DNA from: Niveibacterium terrae | Lineage (GTDB): Bacteria; Pseudomonadota; Gammaproteobacteria; Burkholderiales; Rhodocyclaceae | Assembly: GCF_048213115.1 (NCBI RefSeq) | Contig: NZ_CP172404.1 | Location: 1,984,001-2,048,000 of the forward strand | DNA length: 64,000 nt | Direction: 5' to 3' | In this document: piece by piece, positions 47,279 through 56,801 of the stretch | How positions within the stretch are numbered: the stretch's first letter is position 1 | Layout: each line of letters starts with the position of its first letter | The notes under the pieces: model-generated | Seen by the model: the letters and a program-made list of their open reading frames with translations, nothing else | The model's database searches: none | Told to the model about the DNA's origin: nothing | Program-made: the position numbers and the translations under genes

Positions 47279-48916
47279 ATGGCGCGAATCGTCCCCGATA
47301 ACTGGCGCAGACTCATCGCGGGGGCTGGCCCGCAACAGGCGCGCAAGCTCGATACGCTTGCCGCTCTGGCGGGCCTGCCCGAAGGCTTCACCGTCTATCA
47401 CGATGTGCAGTGGAGCGGCGATGAGGGGGCGAGGCGGCGGTTCGGCAGCGTTGATTTCGCGGTCGTCTCGCCTCGGGGGGCCGTACTGCTGATCGAGCAG
47501 CACGGAGGTTACCTCGTCGAAGAGAACTCAGGCCTGATCCGCAGGGGCCGCCACCTCACCGAGATTGCGCACGGTCTGGGACGCAGCGCCGCTGCGATTA
47601 GCGCGGGCCTGCCCGGCGCTGTGCTCGATGTGCTGCTCTATCTGCCCGATTACACGGTGATGGATCGCGCGAGCGTAGCGATTGACGCGGCGGCCATCCT
47701 CGATGCGAGCTCTGCGCAGAGCCTGCCCGAATGGGTGAGTCGCCGCCTCGCCAAGCTCGATACCGGGATCACCGTGGAGCGCGAGCGCGCAGCCACGGTC
47801 AATCGCTATTTTTCGGACTCCCTTCGCCTCGTCGTCGATATCGGCAGCCAGATCGGATCGGCCGAGAAGCTGTACACGCGGCTCTCCGGTGGTTTGGCCG
47901 AATGGGCGCGGCGCATCCAGGTCGAACCGCATCGGGTGCGGATTTCGGCGACTGCCGGCTCGGGCAAGACCCAGCTCGCGCTGAGCCTGTTCGAGGAGGC
48001 GATCCGCGAGGGACGGCGAGTGATCTTCGTCTGCTTCAACCGCCCGCTGGCCGATCACTTCGCGCGCCTGGCGCCCGAGGGCGGCCTCGTCGCCTCCTAC
48101 CTGCAGCTGTGCAACCGGATGGTGCGCAGCACGGGCCTGCGTCCGGATTTCTCCGAACCTGACGCTTTCGAGCGGATCGCCCAGGCCTTCGCGGCGATGG
48201 CCGTTCCCGAGGAGTTCCGGGTCGATGAGCTGATCGTCGACGAGGGCCAGGATTTCTCGGCACCGTGGCGCGATGCGCTGATGCGGCTGCTCATGCCGCA
48301 TGGGCGTGCGTGGTGGCTAGAGGATGGTGGGCAGAACCTCTATGGGCGCGAGCCCGTGCCGCTGCCGGGCTGGGTCACGTTGACTTCTCCAGTCAACTAT
48401 CGCAGCCCCGGTGAGATCGTTACTCTGCTGAACCGGCTCAGACCCGAGGCGAGGATTGAGGCGGGCAGTCCGGTCGAAGGCCAGAAAGTCTCGCTGTTCC
48501 GCTACCGCGGTCGCGATGAGTTGCTCGATCAGACGCGGCGCGCGGTGACCGAAGCGATCGGCCTGGGCTTTTCCCGGGAGCAGATCGTTATCCTGAGTTT
48601 TCGCGGGCGGGAACGATCGCTGCTCGCGCCCCTCGACCGGCTCGGGCCGATCGCGCTGCGTCACTTCTCGGGAGGCTATGATGCAGAGGGCAATCCGCTG
48701 TACACGGCGGGCGAAGTGCTGTGCGAGACGGTCTATCGCTTCAAGGGGCAGAGCGCGCCCTGCGTGATCCTGACCGAAATCGATGCGCCGGCTCTGGATG
48801 AAGCGTGCTGGCGCAAGATTTTCGTCGGCGCGACCCGCGCAACGCTGAAGCTCTCGGTGGTCGCGAGCGGAGAACTGGCACAGATCTTTGCCCGGGCGCT
48901 CGAAAATGGACTGTAA
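47279..48916 (+). CDS. NERD-like/UvrD-like superfamily 1 helicase
   Basis: 545 residues. The N-terminal ~200 residues resemble a nuclease-related (NERD) domain: VYHDVQWSGDEGARRRFGSV, DFAVVSPRGAVLLIEQHGGY. The catalytic E-x-K of active nucleases appears as EQH, so nuclease activity is doubtful. The helicase core has Walker A (SATAGSGKTQLALSLF), motif II (LIVDEGQDFSAPW) and C-terminal motif (VYRFKGQSAPCVILTEID). It may process damaged or foreign DNA. Start taken at ATG 47279 next to a GTG. 49 bases after the EF-G paralogue. Confidence 0.8.
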   Translation: MARIVPDNWRRLIAGAGPQQARKLDTLAALAGLPEGFTVYHDVQWSGDEGARRRFGSVDFAVVSPRGAVLLIEQHGGYLVEENSGLIRRGRHLTEIAHGLGRSAAAISAGLPGAVLDVLLYLPDYTVMDRASVAIDAAAILDASSAQSLPEWVSRRLAKLDTGITVERERAATVNRYFSDSLRLVVDIGSQIGSAEKLYTRLSGGLAEWARRIQVEPHRVRISATAGSGKTQLALSLFEEAIREGRRVIFVCFNRPLADHFARLAPEGGLVASYLQLCNRMVRSTGLRPDFSEPDAFERIAQAFAAMAVPEEFRVDELIVDEGQDFSAPWRDALMRLLMPHGRAWWLEDGGQNLYGREPVPLPGWVTLTSPVNYRSPGEIVTLLNRLRPEARIEAGSPVEGQKVSLFRYRGRDELLDQTRRAVTEAIGLGFSREQIVILSFRGRERSLLAPLDRLGPIALRHFSGGYDAEGNPLYTAGEVLCETVYRFKGQSAPCVILTEIDAPALDEACWRKIFVGATRATLKLSVVASGELAQIFARALENGL

Positions 48917-48987
48917 TACCGTAATACAATGTGCCGCCCGATCGGCAGGGCTTCAGGAGGTCTGACCAGCTCCGGCTGCTCAAATCC

Positions 48988-49014
48988 TCAAGTTGCCGCC
49001 CTTCGTGCCGTAGG
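48988..49014 (+). promoter_or_regulatory. Sigma-28 (FliA)-like promoter upstream of the chemotaxis genes
   Basis: TCAAGTTG, then 11 bases, then GCCGTAGG, against the FliA consensus TAAAGTTT-N11-GCCGATAA. Position 54 bases before the first cheV start fits a flagellar class III promoter. Confidence 0.55.
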
Positions 49015-49068
49015 TAGGAAAGACACCTGTTCTGGCAGGTGCCGGAAACGATTGGTGGAGAGCAAAGC

Positions 49069-50037
49069 ATGTCCGAACTACTGAAGAATATCGATGAACG
49101 TACCCGCCTTGCCGGTACGAACAAGCTTGAGATCCTGCTCTTCACTCTGGGCGAAGATCAACGCACAGGGCGGCGCGAGACCTTTGGCATCAACGTGTTC
49201 AAGGTTCGCGAAGTGATGCGCACGCCTCCGATCACCGCGGCGCCCGAGATGCAGGAAGCGGTCGAGGGAATGGTCTCGCTGCGCGGGCAGCTGGTACCTG
49301 TTGTCGATCTGGCCAAATATACCGGCGTCAACAAGGACGGCAAGCGCGACATCATGATCGTGACCGAGTACAACGGCCACACCCAGGGCTTCCTGGTCGA
49401 AGCGGTCGATACGATTCTTCGCCTCGACTGGGAGCAGATGCGGGTGCCGCCCGAAATGCTCACTTCACGCCTGGGCGGACTCGTCACTTCGGTGACCGAG
49501 CTGGCCGACGACAAACTGATCATGATGCTGGACGTCGAAAAGGTTCTGTCCGAGACGACCAAGTACGACGACGAGTACATGTTCAAGGACATCCGCCCCC
49601 TCACCCGCGAGGATGCGACGGTCTTTTTTGCCGACGACTCGGTCGTTGCGCGCAAACAGATCGAACGCACGCTCAAGATCATGGGGGTGCGTGCGATCGG
49701 AACGGTCAATGGCCGGGTCGCCTGGGACGAGCTGCAGCGTATCGCAGCTCATGCCGAGATCACCGGCCGCAAGGTCAAGGATCTGGTTTCCGCGGTGCTG
49801 ACCGACATCGAGATGCCCGAGATGGACGGCTACATCCTGACCAAGAAGATCAAGACGGACCCCCGTTTTGAGGGCATTCCTGTGCTGATGCACTCCTCGC
49901 TGTCGGGTATGTCGAACCAGGTGCTGGGCAAATCGGTTGGCGTCGACGCCTATGTGTCGAAGTTCGAACCCCACCGCTTGGCCGATGCGTTGCGCGCTTA
50001 TATCGATCCCGTCAAGACCGTTGCCGCAGAAGAGTAA
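49069..50037 (+). CDS. cheV: CheV-type chemotaxis coupling protein, first copy
   Basis: 322 residues. The CheW-like domain covers ~residues 15-165 (FGINVFKVREVMRTPPITAA, VSLRGQLVPVVDLAKYTG, TEYNGHTQGFLVEAVDTILR). A receiver domain follows: acidic pocket FFADDSVVARK, phosphorylation Asp in VLTDIEMPEMDGYILT, Lys in AYVSKFEPHRLAD. CheV links receptors to CheA and tunes adaptation. The ATG at 49069 follows GGTGGAG. First of five co-directional genes, spaced 14-66 bases. Confidence 0.93.
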   Translation: MSELLKNIDERTRLAGTNKLEILLFTLGEDQRTGRRETFGINVFKVREVMRTPPITAAPEMQEAVEGMVSLRGQLVPVVDLAKYTGVNKDGKRDIMIVTEYNGHTQGFLVEAVDTILRLDWEQMRVPPEMLTSRLGGLVTSVTELADDKLIMMLDVEKVLSETTKYDDEYMFKDIRPLTREDATVFFADDSVVARKQIERTLKIMGVRAIGTVNGRVAWDELQRIAAHAEITGRKVKDLVSAVLTDIEMPEMDGYILTKKIKTDPRFEGIPVLMHSSLSGMSNQVLGKSVGVDAYVSKFEPHRLADALRAYIDPVKTVAAEE

Positions 50038-50051
50038 GGGAGATAGAACAA

Positions 50052-50999
50052 ATGGAGCGCTTCGAAGGAAATCTGCTCGAAACGGTCGATGCGAGGACGA
50101 AGCTCGCGGGTTCCAACCGGATGGAAATCCTGCTGTTCTCGCTGGGAACCTCGGAGACATTCGGCATCAACGTCTTCAAGGTTCGCGAAGTCTCGAAGAC
50201 CCCGTTCATCACCCGTTCGCCGAACATGCCCGCCGGAGTCGAAGGTTTGATCTCGCTGCGCGGAAATGTGATTCCGGTGCTCTCGCTCGGGCGCATCCTC
50301 GGCCTGCAAAAGCCGGGACAGGAGCTGGGCGGCTCGATGATGGTGACCGAGTACAGCAAGCGGACCCTGGGTTTTCTGGTTCATGATGTCGACCGGATCA
50401 TCCGCGTCGAATGGGACAAGGTCAGGCAGCCGGAGAACGTCAGCTCCTCGGCGGCGGCCTTCATCACCGCGATCACTTCTTTGCCCGACGGGCGCCTCGT
50501 TTCCATCCTCGACGTCGAGACGATTCTGGCCAACACTTTCGGAGAGACGCCGATCGGCCAGATCACTCCGCTGGCCAAGGAAGTCGAAGCCCATGTCTTC
50601 TTCGCTGACGATTCTTCGATCGCGCGCAAGAAGATCGCTGAGGTGCTCGACAAGCTGGGCGCCCGCCACAAATATGCGATGAACGGTGCCGAAGCCTGGA
50701 CCCGTCTCGAAGGTATGGCTTCCCACGCCCAGCTTCAGAAGCGCAGACTTGCCGATGAGCTGACGATGATCCTCGTCGATGCCGAGATGCCGGAGATGGA
50801 CGGTTATGTGCTGACGCGCAACATCAAGGCCGACGCCCGTTTTGACGGAATTCCGGTCGTGATGCACTCTTCGCTGTCCTCGGAGGCGAACAGGGCGATG
50901 GGAAAATCAGTCGGGGTCGATGCTTACGTCGCGAAATTTGATGCCGAGGTTCTCGCCGAGACCCTCCGCCCCTATCTGATGAAATCGTACAGGGAATAA
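50052..50999 (+). CDS. cheV: CheV-type chemotaxis coupling protein, second copy
   Basis: 315 residues with the same plan: CheW-like domain (FGINVFKVREVSKTPFITRS, SLRGNVIPVLSLGRILG) and receiver (FFADDSSIARKK, VDAEMPEMDGYVLT, AYVAKFDAEVLAE). Clearly related to the first copy but diverged over the linker and helix faces, so the two probably serve different receptors. 14 bases after the first cheV stop. Confidence 0.93.
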   Translation: MERFEGNLLETVDARTKLAGSNRMEILLFSLGTSETFGINVFKVREVSKTPFITRSPNMPAGVEGLISLRGNVIPVLSLGRILGLQKPGQELGGSMMVTEYSKRTLGFLVHDVDRIIRVEWDKVRQPENVSSSAAAFITAITSLPDGRLVSILDVETILANTFGETPIGQITPLAKEVEAHVFFADDSSIARKKIAEVLDKLGARHKYAMNGAEAWTRLEGMASHAQLQKRRLADELTMILVDAEMPEMDGYVLTRNIKADARFDGIPVVMHSSLSSEANRAMGKSVGVDAYVAKFDAEVLAETLRPYLMKSYRE

Positions 51000-51014
51000 C
51001 CCGGAGAATTAGAT

Positions 51015-51404
51015 ATGTCCGACCCCAAGACAAAGTTTCTCGTCGTGGATGATTTTTCGACGATGCGCCGCATCGTTCGCAACCTGCTCAAGGAATTGGG
51101 CTATACGAACGTCGATGAGGCCGAGGACGGCGCAATCGCATTGCAGAAGCTTCAGGGGGGCGGCTTCGAATTCGTCGTCACCGACTGGAACATGCCCAAT
51201 ATGACGGGACTTGAGCTGCTGCAGGCGATTCGCGCCAATGCCCAGCTCAAGGATCTTCCCGTGCTGATGATCACGGCGGAAGCGAAGAAAGAGAACATCA
51301 TTGCCGCCGCCCAGGCGGGCGCCAGTGGCTATATCGTCAAGCCTTTCACGGCGGCGACTCTTTCCGAAAAGATCGGCAAGATTTTCGAAAAGATCGGTAA
51401 GTGA
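51015..51404 (+). CDS. cheY: Chemotaxis response regulator CheY
   Basis: 129 residues, a single receiver domain: FLVVDDFSTMRRIVRNLL, phosphorylation Asp in VVTDWNMPNMTGLELL, signalling Thr/Lys in MITAEAKKENI and IVKPFTAATL. Phosphorylated CheY binds the flagellar switch. Followed by cheZ after 66 bases, so the phosphatase is co-expressed. Confidence 0.95.
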   Translation: MSDPKTKFLVVDDFSTMRRIVRNLLKELGYTNVDEAEDGAIALQKLQGGGFEFVVTDWNMPNMTGLELLQAIRANAQLKDLPVLMITAEAKKENIIAAAQAGASGYIVKPFTAATLSEKIGKIFEKIGK

Positions 51405-51470
51405 TCCGTTCCCGATTGAGCGGATGGATTCAGACGCTTTGCGCGTGCAGACAGATTACGGGAGTCGGAC

Positions 51471-52307
51471 ATGGCAAATCGGCCATTGAATGACGGATCA
51501 GGCGACAACGAAGAACTTCAGGCTCTTTTCGACACCATTGCCGAGGAAGCCGCTCACCCCAAAGCCCCCGAGGCTTCGGGCGATAATGATGATTTGCAAC
51601 ACCTTTTTGATGAAGTCTCTTCCCAGTACGCGGGCGGCGACCAGCAGACCCTCGAAGGCGAGGCGCGCGAAGTGCCCCCCGAGCCGATGACCGCGGAAGA
51701 ACGTCAGGAATCGGTGTTCAACAAGATCGGGCAGATCACGCGGATGCTGCACGACAGCCTGCGCGAGCTCGGCTACGACAGGATGCTCGAGGAGACGGCC
51801 CGGCAGATTCCGGATGCCCGCGAGCGTCTGTCCTATATCGCCACGATGACCGAGCAGGCAGCGAGCCGGGTTCTGAACGCGACCGACGTTGCGAAGCCTC
51901 TCGCCGAGAAGACCGGCTGCGCAGCCGAGGCGCTCAAAGCCCGCTGGGACAAGCTCTATGCCCGCGAACTCTCGGTTGCCGAGTTCAAGACGCTCGCCGG
52001 AGAGACGCACACTTTCCTTGGCAGCTCCGCGGCCGACAGCAAGGTCATCGATAGCCAGCTGCTCGAGATCATGATGGCTCAGGACTTCCAGGATCTGACC
52101 GGGCAGGTCATCAAGAAGATCGTCGATATGACGGCTCATCTTGAGAACGAGCTGCTGAAGGTTCTGCTCGAAGTCATCCCCGAGAACAAGCGTTCGTCCA
52201 AGAGCGATGGCCTGCTCAATGGTCCGGTGGTCAGCGGCGACGGGCGTGAAGACGTGGTCAATAATCAGGAGCAGGTCGACGATCTGCTCGAGAGTCTGGG
52301 CTTCTGA
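51471..52307 (+). CDS. cheZ: CheY-P phosphatase CheZ
   Basis: 278 residues. Two similar acidic N-terminal motifs (DNEELQALFD and DNDDLQHLFDE, residues ~12-50) precede the long four-helix bundle (SVFNKIGQITRMLHDSLREL). The catalytic segment MMAQDFQDLTGQVIKKI holds the active Gln. The extreme C-terminus VDDLLESLGF is the CheY-binding peptide. E. coli CheZ has 214 residues; the extra length is the N-terminal extension. Restricts CheY-P near the receptors. Confidence 0.92.
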   Translation: MANRPLNDGSGDNEELQALFDTIAEEAAHPKAPEASGDNDDLQHLFDEVSSQYAGGDQQTLEGEAREVPPEPMTAEERQESVFNKIGQITRMLHDSLRELGYDRMLEETARQIPDARERLSYIATMTEQAASRVLNATDVAKPLAEKTGCAAEALKARWDKLYARELSVAEFKTLAGETHTFLGSSAADSKVIDSQLLEIMMAQDFQDLTGQVIKKIVDMTAHLENELLKVLLEVIPENKRSSKSDGLLNGPVVSGDGREDVVNNQEQVDDLLESLGF

Positions 52308-52366
52308 GCGGTTCATCCGCAACGGGCTGAGAAGGTTTGAAATCGACAAATGAAGCGGAGCGAGCC

Positions 52367-54328
52367 ATGAGCGACTTTGGAGGAATGGAGGACCTGCTTC
52401 AGGACTTCCTGATCGAGGCAGGCGATCTGCTATCCGGCGTCGACAACAAGCTGGTGGATCTGGAGCGCAGCCCGGGCGATACGGGGCTGCTCAATGAGAT
52501 CTTCCGGGGTTTTCACACGATCAAGGGGGGCGCGGGCTTCCTGAATGCAACCGAGCTGGTGACGCTGTGCCACCTGACCGAGAGCCTCTTCGACAAGCTG
52601 CGCAACGCCGAACTGCTGGTCACGCCGGAAATGATGGACGTGATCCTCGCCGCGACCGGATCGGTGCGCGACATGTTCGGCGAGCTCGAGCGTGGGGTTC
52701 AACCCGGAGCAGCGTCTGCCCAGCTGATCGATCTGCTCAAGCTGGCGGTGGCCGGCCAGCTGACCGCCGAGGCGGCGGCAACGCTGACGAATACTCCGGC
52801 TCCGGTGCAGGTTCCGGAGAGCGAACCCGCCGCTGAGACGAGCGCTCTGGTTCCAGTCTCTCCGGTCTTTGTTCCGCCCGAACCGATCGGCGAGGACGGC
52901 CTGGACTGGAACGCGCTCTATGAAGCCGTCGCCGGTGGCCCGCCGCTGTCTGCGGCGGCTGCGGCGCCCACCTCGGTTGCCGTCGACCCGCACGGTGTCC
53001 AGGGCAAGTCTCCCGACGAGATCATCCAGGCCGCGATCGGCCGCCGCGCATCCGACAAGCCCGGCTACAGCGGTCCGGTCGGCCGTCGCGAGAGCGAACG
53101 CCAGCGCGACAATTCGATCCGTGTCGACACTTCTCGCCTGGATCAGGTTCTGAACCTGTCGGGCGAAATCGGCCTGACCAAGAACCGGCTCAACGCGTTG
53201 CGCTCGGACATCCTGAATGGACGCTCCGACAGCGAAACGCTGCACGCGCTCGATGTCGCGGTCAGCCAGCTCGATCTTCTGGTCTCCGATTTGCAGAACG
53301 CGGTGATGAAGACGCGGATGCAGCCGATCGGACGCCTGTTCCAGAAGTATCCGCGCATCGCGCGCGACCTCGCCCGCGGTCTGGGCAAGGATGTCGAGCT
53401 GATGCTCTCCGGCGAGGAGACCGAGATCGACAAGACGATGATCGAGGATCTGTCCGATCCGATCATCCACTTGATCCGCAACGCGGTCGATCACGGCGTC
53501 GAGCTGCCGCACGAACGGGTTGCCGCCGGCAAATCCGAAAAGTCGGTGGTCAGGCTCGAAGCGCGCCAGGAAGGCGATCACATCGTCATCATCGTCGCCG
53601 ACGACGGTCACGGCATGAACGCCGAGCGCCTGCGCGCCAAGGCGCTCGAGAAGCGTTTGATCACCGATGAAGAAGCGAACACGATGGACGAACGCCAGAG
53701 CTACAACCTGGTGTTCCTGCCCGGCTTCTCGACTGCGGACAAGGTCTCCGATGTGTCCGGCCGCGGCGTCGGCATGGACGTTGTGCGCACAAACATCCAG
53801 AAGCTCAACGGCACGATCGACATCCGTTCGGCCCAGGGCAAGGGAACGACTTTCACGATCTCGCTGCCTCTGACCCTGGCGATCCTGCCGGTTCTGGTCG
53901 TCCGCCTCGACGAGCAGCCCTTCGCGGTGCCGTTGTCGATGGTTCGCGAGATCCTGCCGGTCGATCCGGCCGAAGTTCAGGAGGTCGGCGGACGGGCAAC
54001 GATGGTCGTGCGCGGCGAAGTGCTGCCAATCTATACGCTCTCAGGCCTGCTCGGCTGGCCACAGCAGCACCGGCCCGAGTACGGCGTGCTGATGCAGACC
54101 GGCGAGCGCAACTATGTGCTCGCAATCGACACATTCGCCGGCCGCGAGGACGCGGTGATCAAGTCGCTCGATGCCTTCCGTCCCAAGGGCGTCGCCGGGG
54201 TCACGACTCTGGCAAACGGGCAGATCGTGCTGATCCTCGACATGAAGGAACTGCTGGCCTCGTTCAGCGAACAGAGCGGTATCAGCCGCGAAGAGCTGCT
54301 TCAGCAGCGTCTGCCCAGCGCGGCTTGA
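52367..54328 (+). CDS. cheA: Chemotaxis histidine kinase CheA
   Basis: 653 residues from ATG 52367 with GGAG upstream. P1/Hpt domain at ~1-125 with phospho-His50 in FRGFHTIKGGAGFL. A 120-residue Pro/Ala-rich linker replaces a recognisable P2. P3 dimerisation begins near 248 (NSIRVDTSRLDQVLNLSGEI), the ATPase N-box near 365 (HLIRNAVDHGVELP) and G-box near 463 (SGRGVGMDVVRTNIQ), and the CheW-like P5 domain is ~505-640 (LPLTLAILPVLVVRLDEQP). It transfers phosphate to CheY and the CheV receivers. No cheW, cheR or cheB lies here. Confidence 0.94.
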   Translation: MSDFGGMEDLLQDFLIEAGDLLSGVDNKLVDLERSPGDTGLLNEIFRGFHTIKGGAGFLNATELVTLCHLTESLFDKLRNAELLVTPEMMDVILAATGSVRDMFGELERGVQPGAASAQLIDLLKLAVAGQLTAEAAATLTNTPAPVQVPESEPAAETSALVPVSPVFVPPEPIGEDGLDWNALYEAVAGGPPLSAAAAAPTSVAVDPHGVQGKSPDEIIQAAIGRRASDKPGYSGPVGRRESERQRDNSIRVDTSRLDQVLNLSGEIGLTKNRLNALRSDILNGRSDSETLHALDVAVSQLDLLVSDLQNAVMKTRMQPIGRLFQKYPRIARDLARGLGKDVELMLSGEETEIDKTMIEDLSDPIIHLIRNAVDHGVELPHERVAAGKSEKSVVRLEARQEGDHIVIIVADDGHGMNAERLRAKALEKRLITDEEANTMDERQSYNLVFLPGFSTADKVSDVSGRGVGMDVVRTNIQKLNGTIDIRSAQGKGTTFTISLPLTLAILPVLVVRLDEQPFAVPLSMVREILPVDPAEVQEVGGRATMVVRGEVLPIYTLSGLLGWPQQHRPEYGVLMQTGERNYVLAIDTFAGREDAVIKSLDAFRPKGVAGVTTLANGQIVLILDMKELLASFSEQSGISREELLQQRLPSAA

Positions 54329-54344
54329 GTTTTCGCAGGTCCTG

Positions 54345-54379
54345 AAAACCGCCCCCGGTTCGCCGGCGGGCGGTTTTTT
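54345..54379 (+). terminator. Intrinsic terminator of the chemotaxis operon
   Basis: AAAACCGCCC-CCGG/CCGG-CGGGCGGTTTT with a TTCG loop, one bulged base and six T. It ends the che transcript before the copA promoter. Confidence 0.88.
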
Positions 54380-54400
54380 ATCTTTGCGCTCTGTTTATGC

Positions 54401-54431
54401 TTGAGCTTGCCACGATGGGAAGCTTCATGCT
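54401..54431 (+). promoter_or_regulatory. CueR-controlled copA promoter
   Basis: TTGAGC (-35, 54401-54406) and CATGCT (-10, 54426-54431) are 19 bases apart, the long spacer typical of MerR-family activation. Inside it sits a near-perfect dyad AGCTTGCC-ACGAT-GGGAAGCT (54404-54424). CueR with Cu(I) would untwist the DNA and activate copA-cueR. Confidence 0.75.
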
Positions 54432-54458
54432 CTGTCCATCGAAATGGAGGAGGCCTGG

Positions 54459-56801
54459 ATGAAGAATGAGACCTTGATGATCCCTGTGCGCGGCATGAGC
54501 TGTGCCTCCTGCGTGGCGAGGCTTGAAAAGGCGATCGCGGCCGTCGACGGAGTTGAGGCCGTTGCGGTGAGCCTCGCCGCGGAGCAGGCGCAAGTCGAAG
54601 CGGCGGCCCAGAGTCTGCCGGCCATCCTGGTCGCGATCCGCAAGACGGGCTTCGAGGTTCCCGAGCACGAGTTCGAGCTGAAGATCTCGGGCATGAGCTG
54701 CGCGTCCTGTGTCGCCCGCGTCGAGAAGGCGCTGAACCGTGTTCCGGGCGTCCTGGAGGCGAGCGTGAGCCTGCCGGCCGAGTCGGCGCGGGTCCGTGCG
54801 CTCGGCGCCGAGCCCGAGGCTTTGATCGCTGCGGTGGGTACGCTCGGTTTCTCGGCGAGCCTGGCCAGCGAGCAGACCGATGAGACGGACACAACCCAGC
54901 GCGAAACCCAGGAACTCGCCGCCGGCATCGCTCTGGTCCTGCCGCTTGTCCTGCCGATGCTCGCGAGTCTGAGCGGCCGCGATCTGATGCTGGCCCACTG
55001 GCTTCAGGCCCTGCTCGCGACGCTGGTCCAGTTCGCACTGGGCGCACGCTTCTACCGCTCGGCCTGGAACGCGCTGAGGGCGGGCGCCGGCAACATGGAT
55101 CTGCTCGTTGCGTTGGGCACCAGCGCGGCTTACGGTTTTTCGCTGTGGCAGTGGTGGCTTCACGGCGAGCATGCCCAGCTCTACTTCGAAGCCTCGGCGG
55201 TCGTGATCGTGCTGGTCAGGCTGGGCAAATGGCTGGAAGCGCGTGCGCGGCGCCAGACGCTGTCAGCGATCCGCGCGTTGCAGGCGCTGAGGCCGGACTT
55301 CGCACGCGTCGAGCGCGAGGGACGCGTGCTCGAGCTGCCGATCGCCGAGCTGCGCCTCGGCGATCGCGTCGTGATCCTGCCCGGCGAGCGCATCGCCGTC
55401 GACGGCCGGATTCTTGACGGAGAATCCTCGGTCGATGAAGCGCTGATCTCGGGGGAGAGTCTTCCGGTCGAGAAACGGGTCGGGGACACGGTAACCGGCG
55501 GCGCGATCAACGGCGAAGGGCGGCTCGTGGTCGAAGTGCTGGCCTTGGGGGCCGAGACTGTTCTGGCCCGGATCATCAGCCTCGTCGAACATGCCCAGGC
55601 CGCGAAGGCGCCGATTCAGCACCTCGTCGACAAGGTAGCCGCAATCTTCGTTCCGGTCGTGCTGATCCTCGCGCTGCTGACGTGGCTGGGCTGGGGGCTG
55701 GCGACGGGAAACTGGGAGGCGGGGCTGATCAACGCGGTGTCCGTTCTGGTGATCGCCTGCCCCTGTGCGCTGGGGCTCGCGACGCCGGCGGCGATCATCG
55801 TCGGCACCGGTCTGGGCGCCCGCTACGCGATCCTGATCAAGGACGCCGAAGCACTGGAGCGGGCGCACCGGATTCGCGTCGTTGTCTTCGACAAGACCGG
55901 AACCCTGACTGAAGGCCATCCTCGCCTCGTCGCCAGTCACGGCGAGGGCGCGCTCGTGCTGGCCGCGGCCATCCAACGCGGCTCCAGCCATCCGCTGGCC
56001 CGTGCCTTGCTCGAAGCGGCCGAAGGCCTGGCCTTGCCAGAGCTCAGCGCCTACCAGAGCCTTCCCGGTCGAGGCATGAAGGCCGAGATGGACGGCAAGC
56101 CTCTGTTGCTCGGCAATGCCCGTTTGATGGAGGAGTGGGGGATAGGCTGCGAGGCTTTTGCTGAGGCCGCCAGAGCCCACCAAAGCGAAGGGCGCACGCT
56201 GGCCTGGCTTGCCGAAGCGAGGGCAGGCAGCGCAGCGCTGGGCCTCTTCGCGTTCGAAGACTCGCTGCGCGCGCAGGCGGCAAGCGCCGTCAGCGCGCTG
56301 CAGGAGCAGGGGATACGCGTGATCCTGTTCAGCGGAGATCATCCGGGCGCCGTTGCGCGGGTCGCGGAGCGGCTAGGCATCACCGAGTTCCGCTCCGCAC
56401 TGCTCCCCGCCGAGAAGGCGGAAGGGATCGCGAAGCTGCGCGAAGGCGGGGTCTGCGTCGCGATGGTCGGCGACGGGATCAACGACGCTCCGGCGCTCGC
56501 CGCGGCGGACGTCGGGATCGCGATCGGTGGCGGCACCGACGTTGCGATGCATGCGGCCGCGATCACTCTGCTCGGCAACGATCCGCGGCGCGTCGCCTCC
56601 GCGATCTCGCTGTCGCGCCGAACCGTCGCGAAGATACGTCAGAACCTGTTCTGGGCTTTTCTGTTCAACGTGATCGGAATCGCTCTGGCCGCAGCGGGGG
56701 CACTGTCCCCGATGATCGCGGGGGCGGCGATGGCCGCCTCGTCGGTCTCGGTCGTCACGAATGCGCTGATGCTCAGGCGCTGGAAACCGAAGGAAAAATG
56801 A
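54459..56801 (+). CDS. copA: Copper-exporting P1B-type ATPase CopA
   Basis: 780 residues. Two N-terminal heavy-metal domains each with GMSCASCVAR (Cys at ~15/18 and ~84/87). Eight membrane helices; the ion path motif CPC is near 434 (ACPCALGLATPAAI). Actuator: SVDEALISGESLPVEK. Phosphorylation Asp in FDKTGTLTEG near 477; ATP-binding SSHPLARAL; hinge VGDGINDAPALAAADVGIAI. Exports Cu(I) across the inner membrane. GGAGGAGG precedes the ATG at 54459. Overlaps cueR by four bases. Confidence 0.94.
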   Translation: MKNETLMIPVRGMSCASCVARLEKAIAAVDGVEAVAVSLAAEQAQVEAAAQSLPAILVAIRKTGFEVPEHEFELKISGMSCASCVARVEKALNRVPGVLEASVSLPAESARVRALGAEPEALIAAVGTLGFSASLASEQTDETDTTQRETQELAAGIALVLPLVLPMLASLSGRDLMLAHWLQALLATLVQFALGARFYRSAWNALRAGAGNMDLLVALGTSAAYGFSLWQWWLHGEHAQLYFEASAVVIVLVRLGKWLEARARRQTLSAIRALQALRPDFARVEREGRVLELPIAELRLGDRVVILPGERIAVDGRILDGESSVDEALISGESLPVEKRVGDTVTGGAINGEGRLVVEVLALGAETVLARIISLVEHAQAAKAPIQHLVDKVAAIFVPVVLILALLTWLGWGLATGNWEAGLINAVSVLVIACPCALGLATPAAIIVGTGLGARYAILIKDAEALERAHRIRVVVFDKTGTLTEGHPRLVASHGEGALVLAAAIQRGSSHPLARALLEAAEGLALPELSAYQSLPGRGMKAEMDGKPLLLGNARLMEEWGIGCEAFAEAARAHQSEGRTLAWLAEARAGSAALGLFAFEDSLRAQAASAVSALQEQGIRVILFSGDHPGAVARVAERLGITEFRSALLPAEKAEGIAKLREGGVCVAMVGDGINDAPALAAADVGIAIGGGTDVAMHAAAITLLGNDPRRVASAISLSRRTVAKIRQNLFWAFLFNVIGIALAAAGALSPMIAGAAMAASSVSVVTNALMLRRWKPKEK

